From Axinella damicornis (lineage: Eukaryota; Porifera; Demospongiae; Axinellida; Axinellidae), in contig OZ007510.1 of assembly GCA_963931865.1 (NCBI GenBank), forward strand, positions 2,069,205 through 2,133,204: 64,000 bases of DNA. Direction: 5' to 3'. The notes under the pieces are model-generated. The model saw only the letters and a list, made by a program, of their open reading frames with translations. It was not told where the DNA came from and ran no database searches. This document shows, piece by piece, positions 10,113-22,400 of the stretch. A program made the position numbers and the translations under genes. Positions within the stretch are counted from its first letter, which is position 1, and the number at the start of each line of letters is the position of its first letter.

Positions 10113-13100
10113 TCAATACATAGCGGCTTCCTTCTGTTTGTCCTCATGCTTACAACTACCAGCCCTAGGCCTCCCCCTGAAATACAGCTCAATATCCTCA
10201 AGAGATTTGCCTTTTGTTTCAGGGATGAAGATGACGACAAAGAGCACTCCAAGGAGAGCGATAAATGCAAAGCACCACCAGGCTGTGTATGGGCGAGCAA
10301 ATTGCTCAAACTCCGGGTAGAACCCTGTGACAATGGCTGCAGATATCCACAGTGTACTGTCCATGATGCCTCCGAGGACACCACGCAAACGTAGGGGGAA
10401 GAGTTCAGACATCAGGATAAATGTGAGAGATCGCCAGGAAAGCGAACATGCAAAGCTGAATATGATCAAGCTGGAGATGGCCAGGGGGGCAAAGTGTGGA
10501 TTACAAACAGAGCTGGTTTCATTTGTGTGGGAAATAGACATGTTACTCAGATTTAAAGTTGCTTGTTGGCAGAGAGCAGGTTGGGTGAGAAAGAAGTGTG
10601 CTCCAAGTCCAGTACAGCTCAATAATATTCCAATGCTTCCAAAAATTAGAAGTACCTTTCGGCCAAGTTTGTCTACTAGAATGGAGCTGAGGCCAGTGGC
10701 GACTATCGTTACAAACCCAATACTGTAGAAGGCAGTCTGCCTGGCATGCTGCACTCCAGCACTGTCGAATATCACTGCTGCATAAAATACGACAACATTG
10801 CTGCCACTAAATTGGTAAATGAATGCAACCACTTCTGCAATTATCAGTGGCTTGTACACATGCTTGTGCCGGATTTCAAGGAGCTTCTCTTTGAAAGGTA
10901 GTTTGGGAGCATTTCTGATGAGATCCAGTATATCCTTCACCTCGTGATTTGCAAGTTCTTCTGACCTTCTCAATGAAACAAGTGTCTTCTTTGCAGCTTT
11001 CTCCTTGCCTTTGGACAGAAGCCATCGGGGAGACTGAAAATTTATTGCTGCCAAACTCACATAAATTACGATCAGTCCTAGAGCCACAATCGCAGAGTGG
11101 ATGTAATTGACAGATGGTATCGCACCCACAGCATATACCAGGCATATTCCAATGATAGCAGAAAACTGGTAAAAGTTTGCAAACAGTCCTCTCCAGTTCT
11201 GTGGAGAAATTTCCGATGTGAACATCTACAGAAGGAAAGTGAGGGTGTTTGTCAACAGTCTATACTTAAACTGGTACCAACAATGAACACTGTACTTGGT
11301 GCGTTCTTTCATGAGGCAGTGAATAAGAAGCAATATGAAGTTCATGTTGACTGACTTGTGGTTATGCCACAAATCTACCAGACCATCAATGCTCAAAGGG
11401 CGGCCTCTATCTTCAGACTCCACTGGACCGTATAGCTACTTCAATCGTCAGACAAAGCGTTCTATGGCCAGGCTTTATAAACTGCTGCTACACGGTCTGC
11501 AGAGTTGAAATGCAATCGTAAATGACAGCAGAAGTAGATTAGAGGTTATGTGTAATTATGGAAAATGCCTGCCCAGAAAACTACAGAGCACATAGGATTA
11601 ACTCCCATGTGGAACATAGACATCATTAGAAATTTATAGACCATAGGTGCGAATAGTTTAGTGTCTGATTTTGCATGTTGTCCAGTGATTGATGGCGTAT
11701 ACTATGACAAGGATCATCCATTAGACAAACCCAAAGCAACCGCTCATCGGACATATCCTTGAAAACATAATGGGCACTTTGTCGGACAGAGTGTGCTGAC
11801 CCTATATTAATGCTTGCCATCTGAAACGTGCATGCAGGTGGTTGCTGCATGCATCGATCATGTGTACTTTTTGTAGGAAGAGAAGGGTGTTTTAACCAGG
11901 CTCTGGTCACCATGCACAATTGCATCTCAGTGCCTCCTCCACTGTGGTGGTCAAAGAATGTGCCCACGAACACAAATTTAATGTTGTGTAGCTTCATTTC
12001 TGAAGTTTCACAATAATTATAGGTACGTTAATTGTTTACCCATCATCTGTAGATCTATGTCTGTTGGAGACCTATAGTGGTCAACCAGTGTAAATGATCT
12101 GCTTGAATAAGTATAGCTAAGTGCAGCTGCATTACACTTCTAATAGTATTCCTATACTTCTCCTACATGTAGTTACCTAAGAAACTTGGCCTAGATTATC
12201 TCAACAGGCCAACTAGGTTTCCTATCCATTAGCTATTAAACTACCTCCGATCTCTTTGTATAATTATATATACAGGTATGTGATTATACAGTGACCATGC
12301 ATATATCACTTCTGGCTCCTCACTGTGATTGGCGATGTCATCCATCCAGTAGCCATCCCTGTTATGAATCGTCCAACTAATAGGAGCCCCTTGAAGACTG
12401 CTGGATTCCCACTGTACTGAGCAAGTACAATTATCATCCAGCCAGCAAAGTTAGGGACTCCGGATAGCAAGAGTGATCTCTTTCGACCTATCCAGTCTGC
12501 CACCAATCCACCGATAGGACTGCCTACCAGGGCACCAAGTGGCATCATAGCCTGTGTACATGCAGAATATATATATGAGGGGACAGGCCAACATAAATAT
12601 ACAACTGCATGAGTTCCTACTTGAATATGCAACCATTTTTGTATCTCCTCTACATACACCTGTGGGGGACATTCGTACTATCCTGCAGGAGGGATCTTAG
12701 CTAGGACATGTACACATCCCAAGATCCCTCCAGACGGTACATTCCGATCTTAGTGTGGAATGTCGTGATGATATTCAAGGATGCTGTAGGGACCAGTATT
12801 ATTACATGTCCACTAGAACACGAGAAGCTTGCACACAACTGCTAGTAGATTGCACCTATGTAATCCTGATCACCCAGCCTCCCGGGCCCCAGGGACACCC
12901 AATCACTTCTGATGGCCGGCCCTCTGGGCACTAGGAAGTCCAACCTTCATAAATAATTTTCCAGTGCAGAATAGAAACAGTGTGTGTCTTCAGAAAGCAC
13001 ACAAAAGACTGCAATGTTGTGCAGACAATGCAGAATTGGATGAAATCTCTGTTTAGCCTCATTCCCAGGCCACGTGGGAACAAGGCTAACCTAGCTGTCT

Positions 13101-14216
13101 ACTGGTGCTTTCAAAACCCGGTAAGGCTTCTAGCATGGACAATAACCAATCATTCTTTAATTGGGGTGAGTCACAGTAGTGTGAAGTGTATTTCTGAAAT
13201 TGCCATCAGTGCATCAGCAACTGAACAAGGACAGAGTGATAGTGTGCTTGCAGTGACTGCATAATTATGTTATGCTCCGGCTCACCCCACAATGTCCTAG
13301 TCACACCACAGCTGCATAAACACTACTACTGTTTGAATAACGGCATCAATATTCATATCACAGTGACTCTCTAGTGCTGATCAGGCACGAGTAATGTAGA
13401 AGCAGGTGTGTCTGGGCATGCTGTTCATGTCAGAGCTACATTATAGGAAGTGAGCATCTTGTATTCAATGGGTACACTGATGCAGTGTGACACCATACTT
13501 GGAGCTATATACTCTGTATTCTGTTTCTGTGTGCAACGTTTTCATAATAGAATATAGTCCACCCTTAACTATCTAAATCAATGTGTAGTTTGATATCGAT
13601 GTTACGTTCCTGTCTTTTGCTCTACGTGTAGCAGGAAGCATGCAAGGCAAGTTATCACGTAGTATGGAAATGCTGTACATGTATATTTATGAGCGGCAAT
13701 ACAGGCATTCCAAACACAGCTATAACTACAAGGGTACGGGTGGAAGAGGTAGCATTCACAGAATTAATATCGGTGGGAACTCAGTTTGATTTTGATAGGA
13801 ATGCTGCATCTCCAGGTTTTCATGCAGGTCATGGGCCCCATTAACGGGGAGTTGAGCACTGCATGTAGAGACTACCAGTGCACCACCACACATCCCTGCA
13901 GGCCTGATTCAGCAGCAGAAATCAAAGATCTACCATGCAAGCCACCCCCTCCTTTCGGAGACCAGCAGCTGAAGAGGGCTTTAGTTAATAAAGTTTGGTG
14001 CTCACAATATGATAAATTATAGCTTACCGCAAAGAGGCCGTTGGCAAGGCTTCCTTTCTGGAAGGCATACTCCGAAGACAGCTCTGCCAAGTCGAGAAGG
14101 GCAGAGGAGGAATAGCCCATGGAATAGCCGGCAACAAGCGACCCAACGTTGACGGCAAGTACCGACAGGAGTACCGGCCAAACTGGCGCTCGCTGCTCAC
14201 TGCAATCTGTTTTCAT
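10113..14216 (-). CDS. SLC2A (GLUT6/8-type) facilitative sugar transporter, intact
   Basis: Exons 14028-14216, 12324-12551 and 10113-11225, all joined in phase 0, encode 509 aa; human GLUT8 and GLUT6 are 477 and 507. Family landmarks in order: TM1 and SMGYSSSALLDL; ADWIGRKRS after TM2; GRFITGMATGW in TM4; INFQSPRWLLSKG (the usual PESPR signature with PE replaced by FQ); QFSGSNVVVFYAA in TM7; VDKLGRK; SELFPLRLRGV; and PETKGKSLEDIELYF after TM12. Two NxS/T sites lie in the loop between TM9 and TM10, as in GLUT6/8. A membrane hexose transporter is expected; substrate and location (plasma membrane or lysosome) cannot be read from sequence. The truncated gene at 5985-8464 is its tandem paralogue. 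Tret1-like transporters are the nearest alternative family. Confidence 0.92.
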
Positions 14217-14439
14217 CGCCGCTGCCTTAATTAAAGATCAATTTCTGCACACTGTACACGTACATATAAGGGGCTTCCTAGTAGGGGGCGTGGCTCACCC
14301 CACTTGGGTGATGTGAGGGCGTGGCTCACCCTATTATGATGTAAGGGGCGTGGCTGAGCGCTAGTGATAATGTTTGAGTACTTAGGCTTGGCCTACAGAA
14401 ATTCTGACTACACCGCCATGATCACTATCATGCACTGAC

Positions 14440-14608
14440 CTGGATGTAAAAAGTTGGTGTTGAAATTCACCTTGGTGGTGGAGATATGAGCCTGGGGCGT
14501 TTTTAGGAAAGGCACACGAAGATTCAGACCACACGGCCGTGCGCTACCAGCGAGTTGCAACCGGTTGCATCGGCTGCTACCAGGAGTGCGGTTGCCCCTC
14601 GTTATATA
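14440..14608. repeat. Dispersed repeat related to 53790-54270
   Basis: The reverse complement shares GAGGGGCAACCGCACTCCTG, CTTAGGAAAG/CACACGAAGATTC and CACCACCAAGGTGAATTTC-like blocks with 53790-54270. Probably a non-autonomous element. It directly abuts the LINE A-rich tail, so the LINE may have inserted into it. Confidence 0.5.
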
Positions 14609-14613
14609 CGTAG

Positions 14614-15840
14614 CTTTTTTTATTTTTTTATTTTTTATTTTTTTTATAAAGTTCTGCATACAAGCATGGTCCATGAAATAGCAAAGCTAATACGATACAT
14701 GAACCTAAACGTAAGACAATAATATAACATTCTTAAATATAAGACTACTTGGTGCACATACAACAGATGTTGGTAAACTGTTCCAAAAGCGGAGCATGTG
14801 AGGGAAAAAGGAATTATAGTAAGTGTTTGTTCTGGCATATGGTACAGTGAAATAGGAAAAGGTACGCATATTGTAGTTGGAGGGGGGATGTGGAAGTAAT
14901 AAACCTTGAGGGATAAAACTGCCACCGTGCACAAATTGATACATCATATTGGCCTTTAATTGTAACCGCCTTTGTTGGAGAGATGGTATGTCCAGATACG
15001 ACAGCATACTTTCATAGTCCATGACCCAAGATTTGCAGCATATTTTGCTAGCAAATTTTTGCACATTCTCAAGTAGGGTAATGTCCTTAGTGAGGTGGGG
15101 GTCCCATACTGTACATGCGTATTCAAGGTGTGGCCTAATACATGACAGGTAGAACTGACGGAGGGTGTTTGAGTCTGCATAGTTGTAGAATTGACGATAG
15201 AGTAAGCCCACTAGTCTCCTGCTTTTAAGGCAGATAGACTGAAATGGTCCGACCATGACAGACTAGAGGTGATGGTAACACCAAGGTACTTGTAGCTTTG
15301 AACTTGTTCTAGCAGCTGACCAGCCAGATAGAGTCGGGGACACTCATGGGTCTTGCTCCTTGTTATTAACATTTGTTTGCACTTTGCTGTATTCAGGGTT
15401 AGGAAGTTCCCGGTCATCCATTGTTCAATGCTAGTTACATCCTCCTGCATTTGGTTGTAGTCTGCATTTGTTTCGATCGATCTGTAAAGTAGCATATCAT
15501 CCGCATAGACAACCATTTTGGAGCCCAGCTTCAGGTCAGCCAGATCATTGATGTAAAGGATGAACAAAAGAGGCCCTAGGACCGACCCCTGAGGAACTCC
15601 AGAGAGAACAGGTCGAGGTCTGGAAGAGACACCATTTAGGACAACCCATTGTTCTCTGCCTTTGAGGTAATCACAGATCCATCTCAACAGAAAATCATTT
15701 AGACCACGAGATTGAAGTTTGCTAACAAGTGTGGCATGTGGTACGGAGTCAAATGCTTTGCGTACATCGAAAAAGACAGAGCAAACTGGTTTACCAGCGT
15801 CCATACTCCTCAGCCAATCATCGATAATAGTGGCTTCTAG
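14614..15840 (-). mobile_element. 5'-truncated non-LTR retrotransposon (jockey/CR1-like RT)
   Basis: Reverse transcriptase at 15804-15211 has FFDVRKAFDSVPH, SGVPQGSVLGPLLFILYIND and the catalytic YADDMLLY. A 1-base shift near 15236 moves the rest into another frame (15256-14705: RRLVGLLYRQFYNYAD, YACTVWDPH and a C-terminal region). An A-rich (TAAAAAA-type) tail at 14648-14614 marks the 3' end. The 5' end stops about 15840, before the endonuclease. Dead copy. Confidence 0.88.
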
Positions 15841-16011
15841 CTTCTACGAGTACAACTGGTGAATGAATCATCAGGAATACCTATGTAGTGCCTGAACCAT
15901 ATTGCATGTGTACTAGGAAGTTAATGCAATTACGCTCTAATAACTCCTAACCAGCTTGTCAGAAACCAGGGTAACCCCTACCACTCCATATTTTGTGTGC
16001 ACATGCAGTTA

Positions 16012-16110
16012 TTACCCCACGCGCGCATGCGCGAAGCGGGGTTAAGCAATCGGTTTTGTCCGTCTGTCAGTCGTCTGTCTGTCTGTGCCGTCCAAAAAAT
16101 TGAAATCTCG
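16012..16110. repeat. Dispersed repeat (TTACCCCRCG...GGGGTTAAGCAATCGG)
   Basis: Begins with a short hairpin around a CGCGCATGCGCG core, then GGGGTTAAGCAATCGGTTTT. A second copy starts at 53355. Similar in layout but divergent further downstream. Confidence 0.55.
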
Positions 16111-16451
16111 CCACATAGACCCTCATAAACCATCGAAAGGGAGTCAAACAATAGCAAAATATAGCAAAAAACTGCTCTATGTGTACCTGACTGAAGTCAA
16201 AGGCGCTTCGTTTCGCTGTATTTCGGCTATTTCCTACTTTTCATAACTATTCATAACATTGGCTCCACCTCTTCGTCCCATCCAGAACAGAACACGTAGT
16301 GCATTTGGAAACTTCATGCTTCGAGATGACCGCTAGAAAACAGTACTTTCCCACGATTTATGTACTTACAGACGTCGTGACTATTGTTTAGGCTGTTTTT
16401 TCCAGCTATTTCCTATTATTTGTAACATTTGGCCCCACCTCTTCAGCTTAC

Positions 16452-16885
16452 GTGTTGTACAACCTAAGGATAGAAACTGGGAGATATAAAAGACCTCAAA
16501 TTCCAGCAGAGCAACGAATATGTCTATACTGTAACAGTGGAATGGTGGACGACGAGAAACATTTTATAACAGGCTGCAGAATCACACAGGGCTACAGAGA
16601 TATTTTGTACAAAGCTGCTTCAAAAGACAACCCTGCTTTTCTAGAATTATCAGAACAAGAGAAGATGTTATTTATGTTCACCACCACCAACACCAACATT
16701 ATTAGGAAGCTAGCTTGGTTTATATCAGAATGCTTTTCGTGCAGAATGTGTTTTACCGGCATATAAATCCTTCATTTTTGTCACTTAGTCCTTATACTTG
16801 TCTGTCATTTTATATGTAGCTACTGACTGATGGGCCACCTTGGGCCTCTACAAGTCATTAAAATTCATCAATAAAGCTATATACG
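16452..16885 (+). mobile_element. LINE 3' fragment with C-terminal zinc-binding domain
   Basis: The reading frame 16452-16766 gives LRIETGRYKRPQIPAEQRIC followed by LYCNSG and DDEKHFITGC, the Cys/His-containing tail that follows reverse transcriptase in many animal LINEs. The downstream GGGCCACCTTGGGCC and ATTAAAATTCATCAATAAAG look like a LINE 3' end. No RT precedes it, so this is a separate truncated insertion on the strand opposite to the LINE at 14614-15840. Confidence 0.7.
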
Positions 16886-17595
16886 GTAAGCGGTCACTCC
16901 CACACCTTGGATATGGCCATACACGAACACAGTATACGTGATAGCACCTGTTCGATGCTCATCGGCAGAGATGCCACGTCGATTGTAGCTGCACTGTATC
17001 CTGTAGACGTTCCGCGCGGGGTATGTGTTCTATGAACATCTCTAGTATTCTTTCTGTGCTAATGCTTGCAAGCACAAAGTTGTATCTGAAAGAGTAATAA
17101 TTGTGCGCTGGAATCGGAGCGAGAGTACCAGCTTCTTTAGCAGTTTCCAGACTGCGTCAGTATATTATGTCCCTTGACTTTGGAATTGTGACCACATTAA
17201 TTTGTGTCACAATTCTGCATACCTCACACCAGTAGGTGTATCAAGTCTCTCAAAATACTGTCATCATGCACGTTTGTATAGCTGTCTTTGAAAACAAGCT
17301 TGTCTGTGTGATCAGGCTTTATACATGTAGTCAGACTATGATCAGGTTGGGTGACTTCCGAGAAGATGGAAGGTTTTCAATTCGACTAATAACGCAAGAC
17401 AAACTCCCAGTCACTAGTTTTACCCATATGAATGGTGGTGAGAGTTTGGTGCAGTACAACAGTCAATGACAATGTACGGTACTAATACTCCATCACTGTC
17501 TGGCTGCTGATTTGCTATCCACTGCTTCACTCCACATTGCGGATAAGAGACACACATAATCAGAGAACGCGGTAGCGTTCTCTATTTAGGGATGG

Positions 17596-17823
17596 CTAAG
17601 GAAATTTCGAAATACCATACTGATACACCAGCAGGAAAACGGCCAAAGAAGCTACTACCCCCCAAACCAAGCATGCAGACAGAATGACACTGCCTAGCAG
17701 TTCACAAAAACACTCGCAAACGTACCTGAGAGTACGCGGGAGTCGAGTAATAAGTCGCCGTAAAATTCCGATTTCGTCATCTTCTTTCTTCTTCTTCTTC
17801 TTCTTCTTCTTCTTCTTCCTCAT
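17596..17823 (-). CDS. Unrecognised small ORF, possible first exon of a gene
   Basis: 75 codons. A lysine run from a (TTC)n microsatellite (17782-17818) is followed by EDDEIGILRRLITRLPRTLR and then a strongly hydrophobic segment ending VASLAVFLLVYQYG. A good donor (CTCAG|GTACGT) occurs after LPRTLR, so the hydrophobic part may instead be intron. I recognise no family and could not find following exons. Hypothetical. Confidence 0.25.
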   Translation of the reverse strand: MRKKKKKKKKKKKEDDEIGILRRLITRLPRTLRYVCECFCELLGSVILSACLVWGVVASLAVFLLVYQYGISKFP

Positions 17824-17829
17824 TGACTA

Positions 17830-18030
17830 GCATAGCTGGACAACAAAAGCATTTCCTGAGCTAGTTCACTCACAGAACAACATCGCTTTCGTCGTAGTAG
17901 CTCCTTTCGGCCCTTTTGACTACATACTGGCAAGAACGGCACTGCTGGCTAGCTACGATTCCGTGAATTGCTAGCACGAAGCCATTTTGATGCAACCAGA
18001 GGTCACGCGTGCCAAATGCGCATGCGCAGT
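17830..18030. promoter_or_regulatory. Possible promoter with NRF1-like and YY1-like sites
   Basis: TGCGCATGCGCA near 18016-18027 matches the NRF1 palindrome, and GCCATTTTG near 17982 resembles a YY1 core. It lies upstream of the small minus-strand ORF ending at 17823. Suggestive only. Confidence 0.25.
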
Positions 18031-18408
18031 TCACATGCAAACGCACGTTGCATTCTTTTTTACAGCATTTTGGGCGCTTGGTGATCAGCTGAATCCTTGT
18101 GAATCCATCCTCTGGTGCCTCACTACCGCTGCGAGGAATTTATACCAACCGGTTCTTGCCAAGATCTATCGTGACTATGCCATCATGGAGGCGTGGCTTT
18201 CTTTTCATGACGTAACTACAGTGCGGAACATGTAATACTGTGAGTGAGGCTAGAGTTTTGGAATACTCATATTATTAGTGGAAATAGCTAGAATGAAGCA
18301 TCAAAGCCTGCTCAGTGCCCAGCAGAAGGTTCACATCCATCAAGGCAATTAATAATCTGACATCAGGAAAGTTAGCTACGCATTCCATGCGCTCAAAAAA
18401 CCTCACAA

Positions 18409-18676
18409 ACTAGAAACAAAAAATTTTCTTACAAAAATTACAAATGATTTAGTGATGGCCACCCCGATCGACTCCCGAAAAAGCAGACAAACAAGGAATG
18501 CCATTAACCAGCCTCAGTCCCCATCCCATCCCTAAATTCTACATTTTTCAATGGGATGGGACTGAGGCTGGTTAATGGCATTCCTTGTTTGTCTGCTTTT
18601 TCGGGAGTCGATCGGGGTGCCGGTGGCCATCACTAAATCATTTGTAATTTTTGTAAGAAAATTTTTTGTTTCTAGT
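18409..18676. mobile_element. 268-bp foldback (MITE-like) element
   Basis: Arms of about 122-128 bp are reverse complements apart from a 6-base insertion in the right arm and one base in the C run. The loop is about 20 bp. Outer ends read ACTAGAAACAAAAAATTTTC. No target duplication is evident. Confidence 0.85.
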
Positions 18677-18690
18677 ATTAGGCCTATATA

Positions 18691-18839
18691 AGTATCACCA
18701 TAGTACCAAGCTATACCGGAAAATATCACGAGTTTGTTGCCGTAGTATTGTTACGAGTGCGAAGCACGAGTAACAATGCCGAAGGCGACAAACGAGTGAT
18801 ATGTTTCCGGTATAGCTTGGTACTATATATGGTGATACT
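18691..18839. mobile_element. 149-bp foldback element
   Basis: AGTATCACCATAGTACCAAG and its near reverse complement bound about 70-bp arms meeting at GAGTGC|GAAGCAC. Separate family from the adjacent foldback at 18409-18676. Confidence 0.8.
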
Positions 18840-19489
18840 GATTTTATCATACAAACCTGGAATTTCATTGCACATTCCTCTACCAATGAACGTAGCGAAT
18901 GCGCGTTACCATAGCTTGCTCATGGCGACAATATTTTCATTTCTGGTTGCCAACCCTTCGCGTTAGTACGGCAAGCTTCAAACGCTTGGGCGAGAAGGCC
19001 TGCGTACCAAGCCCAAGGCGGAGCAACGCCGATAACTGGCAGCTGTACGGTCGGTCCACACTGGGCAGTTGTACGGTCCATTTCAAGTATACAAACGAGT
19101 TCAACCTCGACTTCCGGAAGTATCGAGATGTAAGTCAGCCCTCTTCAGGAGCCCAAAAGGTAGTCAGTACCAGCTAGTCCAGGTAGTCTCTATCACAGAA
19201 ACTATCACAGAGTTGCTGTAGCGCACGTGACTTACTGTACGCGTGACCAACAGTACTAGACTAATACGGATTTTTCACGTGACCTACAGTACAAAATACG
19301 GGTTTTTATCAACTGCGCTTGCGTACCAGGCTTTTCCATTGACTGCTGTACATTATTCAAACGTAGTGTATGATAAAATATATTACAACCATGGTGAGTG
19401 GGTAGAAAATGGATTGTACAAGAGTGTCCTGTCATACTTTTGGTTCTAGAGCAGAATTCTAGCAACCAGAAATGATAGCTTTTATCACA

Positions 19490-22400
19490 CTAGTACGCTA
19501 CTTCTTGGGATACCAGTTGCCAAGTCTTGTTTCCAGTCAAAGTCAGGATATGGTGGTGATACTGCAAGAGGTACACATCAAACATCACAGCAAAATTTCT
19601 GAGCCCCTGGTATTCAGCTGGCTGCTACAGGCAGTGGGTTTAATTAAGTAACAGGCACTAGTTAGAAGCCAGCACTATGATGTAAAGAAGTATCACATGC
19701 TCCTGAGGCAAGGCATGCTGCAGCTCGCATGCTCCTGAGGCAAGGCATGCTGCAGCTCACATGCTCCTGAGGCAAGGTGTGCTGCAGTTCACGTGCTCCT
19801 GAGGCAAGGTGTGCTGCAGCTCACGTGCTCCTGAGGTAAGGTGTGCTGCAGCTCACGTGCTCCTGAGGTAAGGTGTGCTGCAGCTCACATGCTCCTGAGG
19901 CAAGGTGTGCTGCAGCTCACGTGCTCCTGAGGCAAGGTGTGCTGCAGCTCACGCGCTCCTGGGGTAAGGTGTGCTGCAGCTCACGTGCTCCTGAGGCAAG
20001 GTGTGCTGCAGCTCACGTGCTCCTGAGGCAAGGTATGCTGCAGCTCACGTGCTCCTGAGGCAAGGTGTGCTGCAGCTCACATGCTCCTGAGGCAAGGTGT
20101 GCTGCAGCTCACGTGCTCCTGAGGCAAGGTGTGCTGCAGCTCACGTGCTCCTGAGGCAAGGTGTGCTGCAGCTCACATGCTCCTGAGGCAAGGTGTGCTG
20201 CAGCTCACATGCTCCTGAGGCAAGGTGTGCTGCAGCTCACATGCTCCTGAGGCAATGTGTCCTGCAGCTCACATGCTCCTGAGGCAAGGTGTGCTGCAGC
20301 TCACGTGCTCCTGAGGCAAGGTGTGCTGCAGCTCACGTGCTCCTGAGGCAAGGTGTGCTGCAGCTCACATGCTCCAGAGGCAAGGCGTGCTGCAGCTCAC
20401 ATGCTCCTGAGGCAAGGTGTGCTGCAAGTGGTCACAGCAACCCTACCTTTCTGAGAGTAGATCTGTGACCGACACTCATGACAGTGATTCCTAGCTGCTG
20501 GATGGTCGTGTAGAAGTAGTACTCACTGTTCTCACTGAGTGAACATGAGGCCTCATCTAGAACTATAGTGTGTGTGTATGTGCATGTGTGTGTGTGTGTG
20601 TACATGTGTGTGTGCATAGCATGAGTATGTATGTTGTGTGTGCATTGTACCGGTACAGGGCAATGTGTATGTGTATGTGCATGTGGTATGTGCATAAGCA
20701 TGCAGTGCATTTGTGAATGTAACGTAGTCTCTCGAAAATACGCCCATGGGCGATGAATTTAAAATCTGCTCAAAGAGGGGGATGGGCATATTTTCGAGGA
20801 CCCCTCTCCCGAAAATAGGCCCACCCTTGACTCGAAAGTAGGCCCACCCAAGTACATGCGTACACAAGTGCAATATTGCAACAGTCATTCTAGCAAGGCT
20901 TAACTACTACTAGTCCCGGAGTTTCTTGGTGAGCAGGAACAATCTCTTCGTGTGAGTAGCTACAGGAACAGCAAACAAGACATAGCAGGACTGCTTGAAT
21001 GACGTACAGTGCGCAGACTATCTTCGGGACTTGCCGATTGCTGCTGCTTCCTAGAAATCCATAGTGCGCTGCTAGTGCTACGCTAGGCGATTGCACACAC
21101 GAAGACACAAACATGCAATGCACAGCGCGTGCACGGTCTCATGTCATGCATTCAGTACACAGTTGATTATGCAATGGCATGCAACATAATGAAATTCATT
21201 GCAAATAGTACCATAGCCAGCCTTCATTTCTTAGTCCAACCTCTTTGACAGTGCTTCTTCCGGAGCTATTCTAGTGCTTTCCTGTTCGAGCTAATAGGGT
21301 GGGCGTACTTTCGAGTAATAAATGACCCTTTGCAACAACTTGTCGCGAAAAAGGGGGGTGGGCGTATTTTCAAGAGACTACGGTACATTCACAAAAGAGC
21401 TTCCACGTAGAGAGCACACATACAGGTGTTCACAGGCAATGTGGTAACATGCAGTCTTGTCCTCACTTGCAAATGGCGGCTTGTGATAAAAGAGTCTTGC
21501 AAACGCTATCTTCTGCGTCTCTCCTGGTGAGACAATGTCATGCCTGCACAGCAGAACAACACCACTATACTCACTGCAACAGGTACACCACGTGGGCAGA
21601 TAGTGTCATCACATATTTGCATGAGTAGGCTTGTTAATGGAGAGGTCTATTGCTCAGGAAAGGATTCCCTGCTTGACGGCCTATGTTCACTGCATGTTCC
21701 TTGACAACATGCAATTATGGCACACCATCAAGCTTGCAATTTTGGCTGTGATTGCACAGCCAGTCTACAGAGAGTTTGTACAACCATGCAATCCGAGATA
21801 CTACAATCAACTCCTACAATACTGTACAGTACCACTAACCAATTTCCTTGGACTGGTGTGTTGATACCACCCAGCCTCTCTCTCAGGAAAATCTAAATTC
21901 AAAGTACATAGTAAAAGAATAATAAAATCAGCTGGTCAAAGTACCTACTCTCGGTGATGTGGTTAGGCGGTGCAAACTGGTAACTTGGGGCAACCCGAGT
22001 GTGCCCAACACACAGTCAGTAGAATGACGATTTGTCTATGAGATCCCTGCACGGGGATACGCGCACCATATACTTAATTAAACGCCATTTCATAATTTTT
22101 TGGTCGCCAAAAATAAAACCGTGTGATTCGACTTGGACTTGGAAGACCGTACTGACATAGGCACAAACAGTGTAGAAAAGGCCGTTCTTCCAAGGACTGT
22201 ACTGCCTAGCCATCTGTCACACCCTAGTGCTTCCGATGGCGTGTCTCCAAACAGTAGAATCGAGTTGCTGGCAGACTATTGGCGAATAGTTTGCTGGAAT
22301 TGATTTAACCAGCGTACAACGGCTACAGTATGACTACAGTATAGTCTGCATGTTGACTACCCTCCCTGCTTTGTATCGAGTGATTGTCTGACCATGCCCA

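Noticed and set aside
19694..20425. CRISPR-like regular repeats
   Set aside because: Units are contiguous with no unique spacers, in an intron of an animal gene: a minisatellite.
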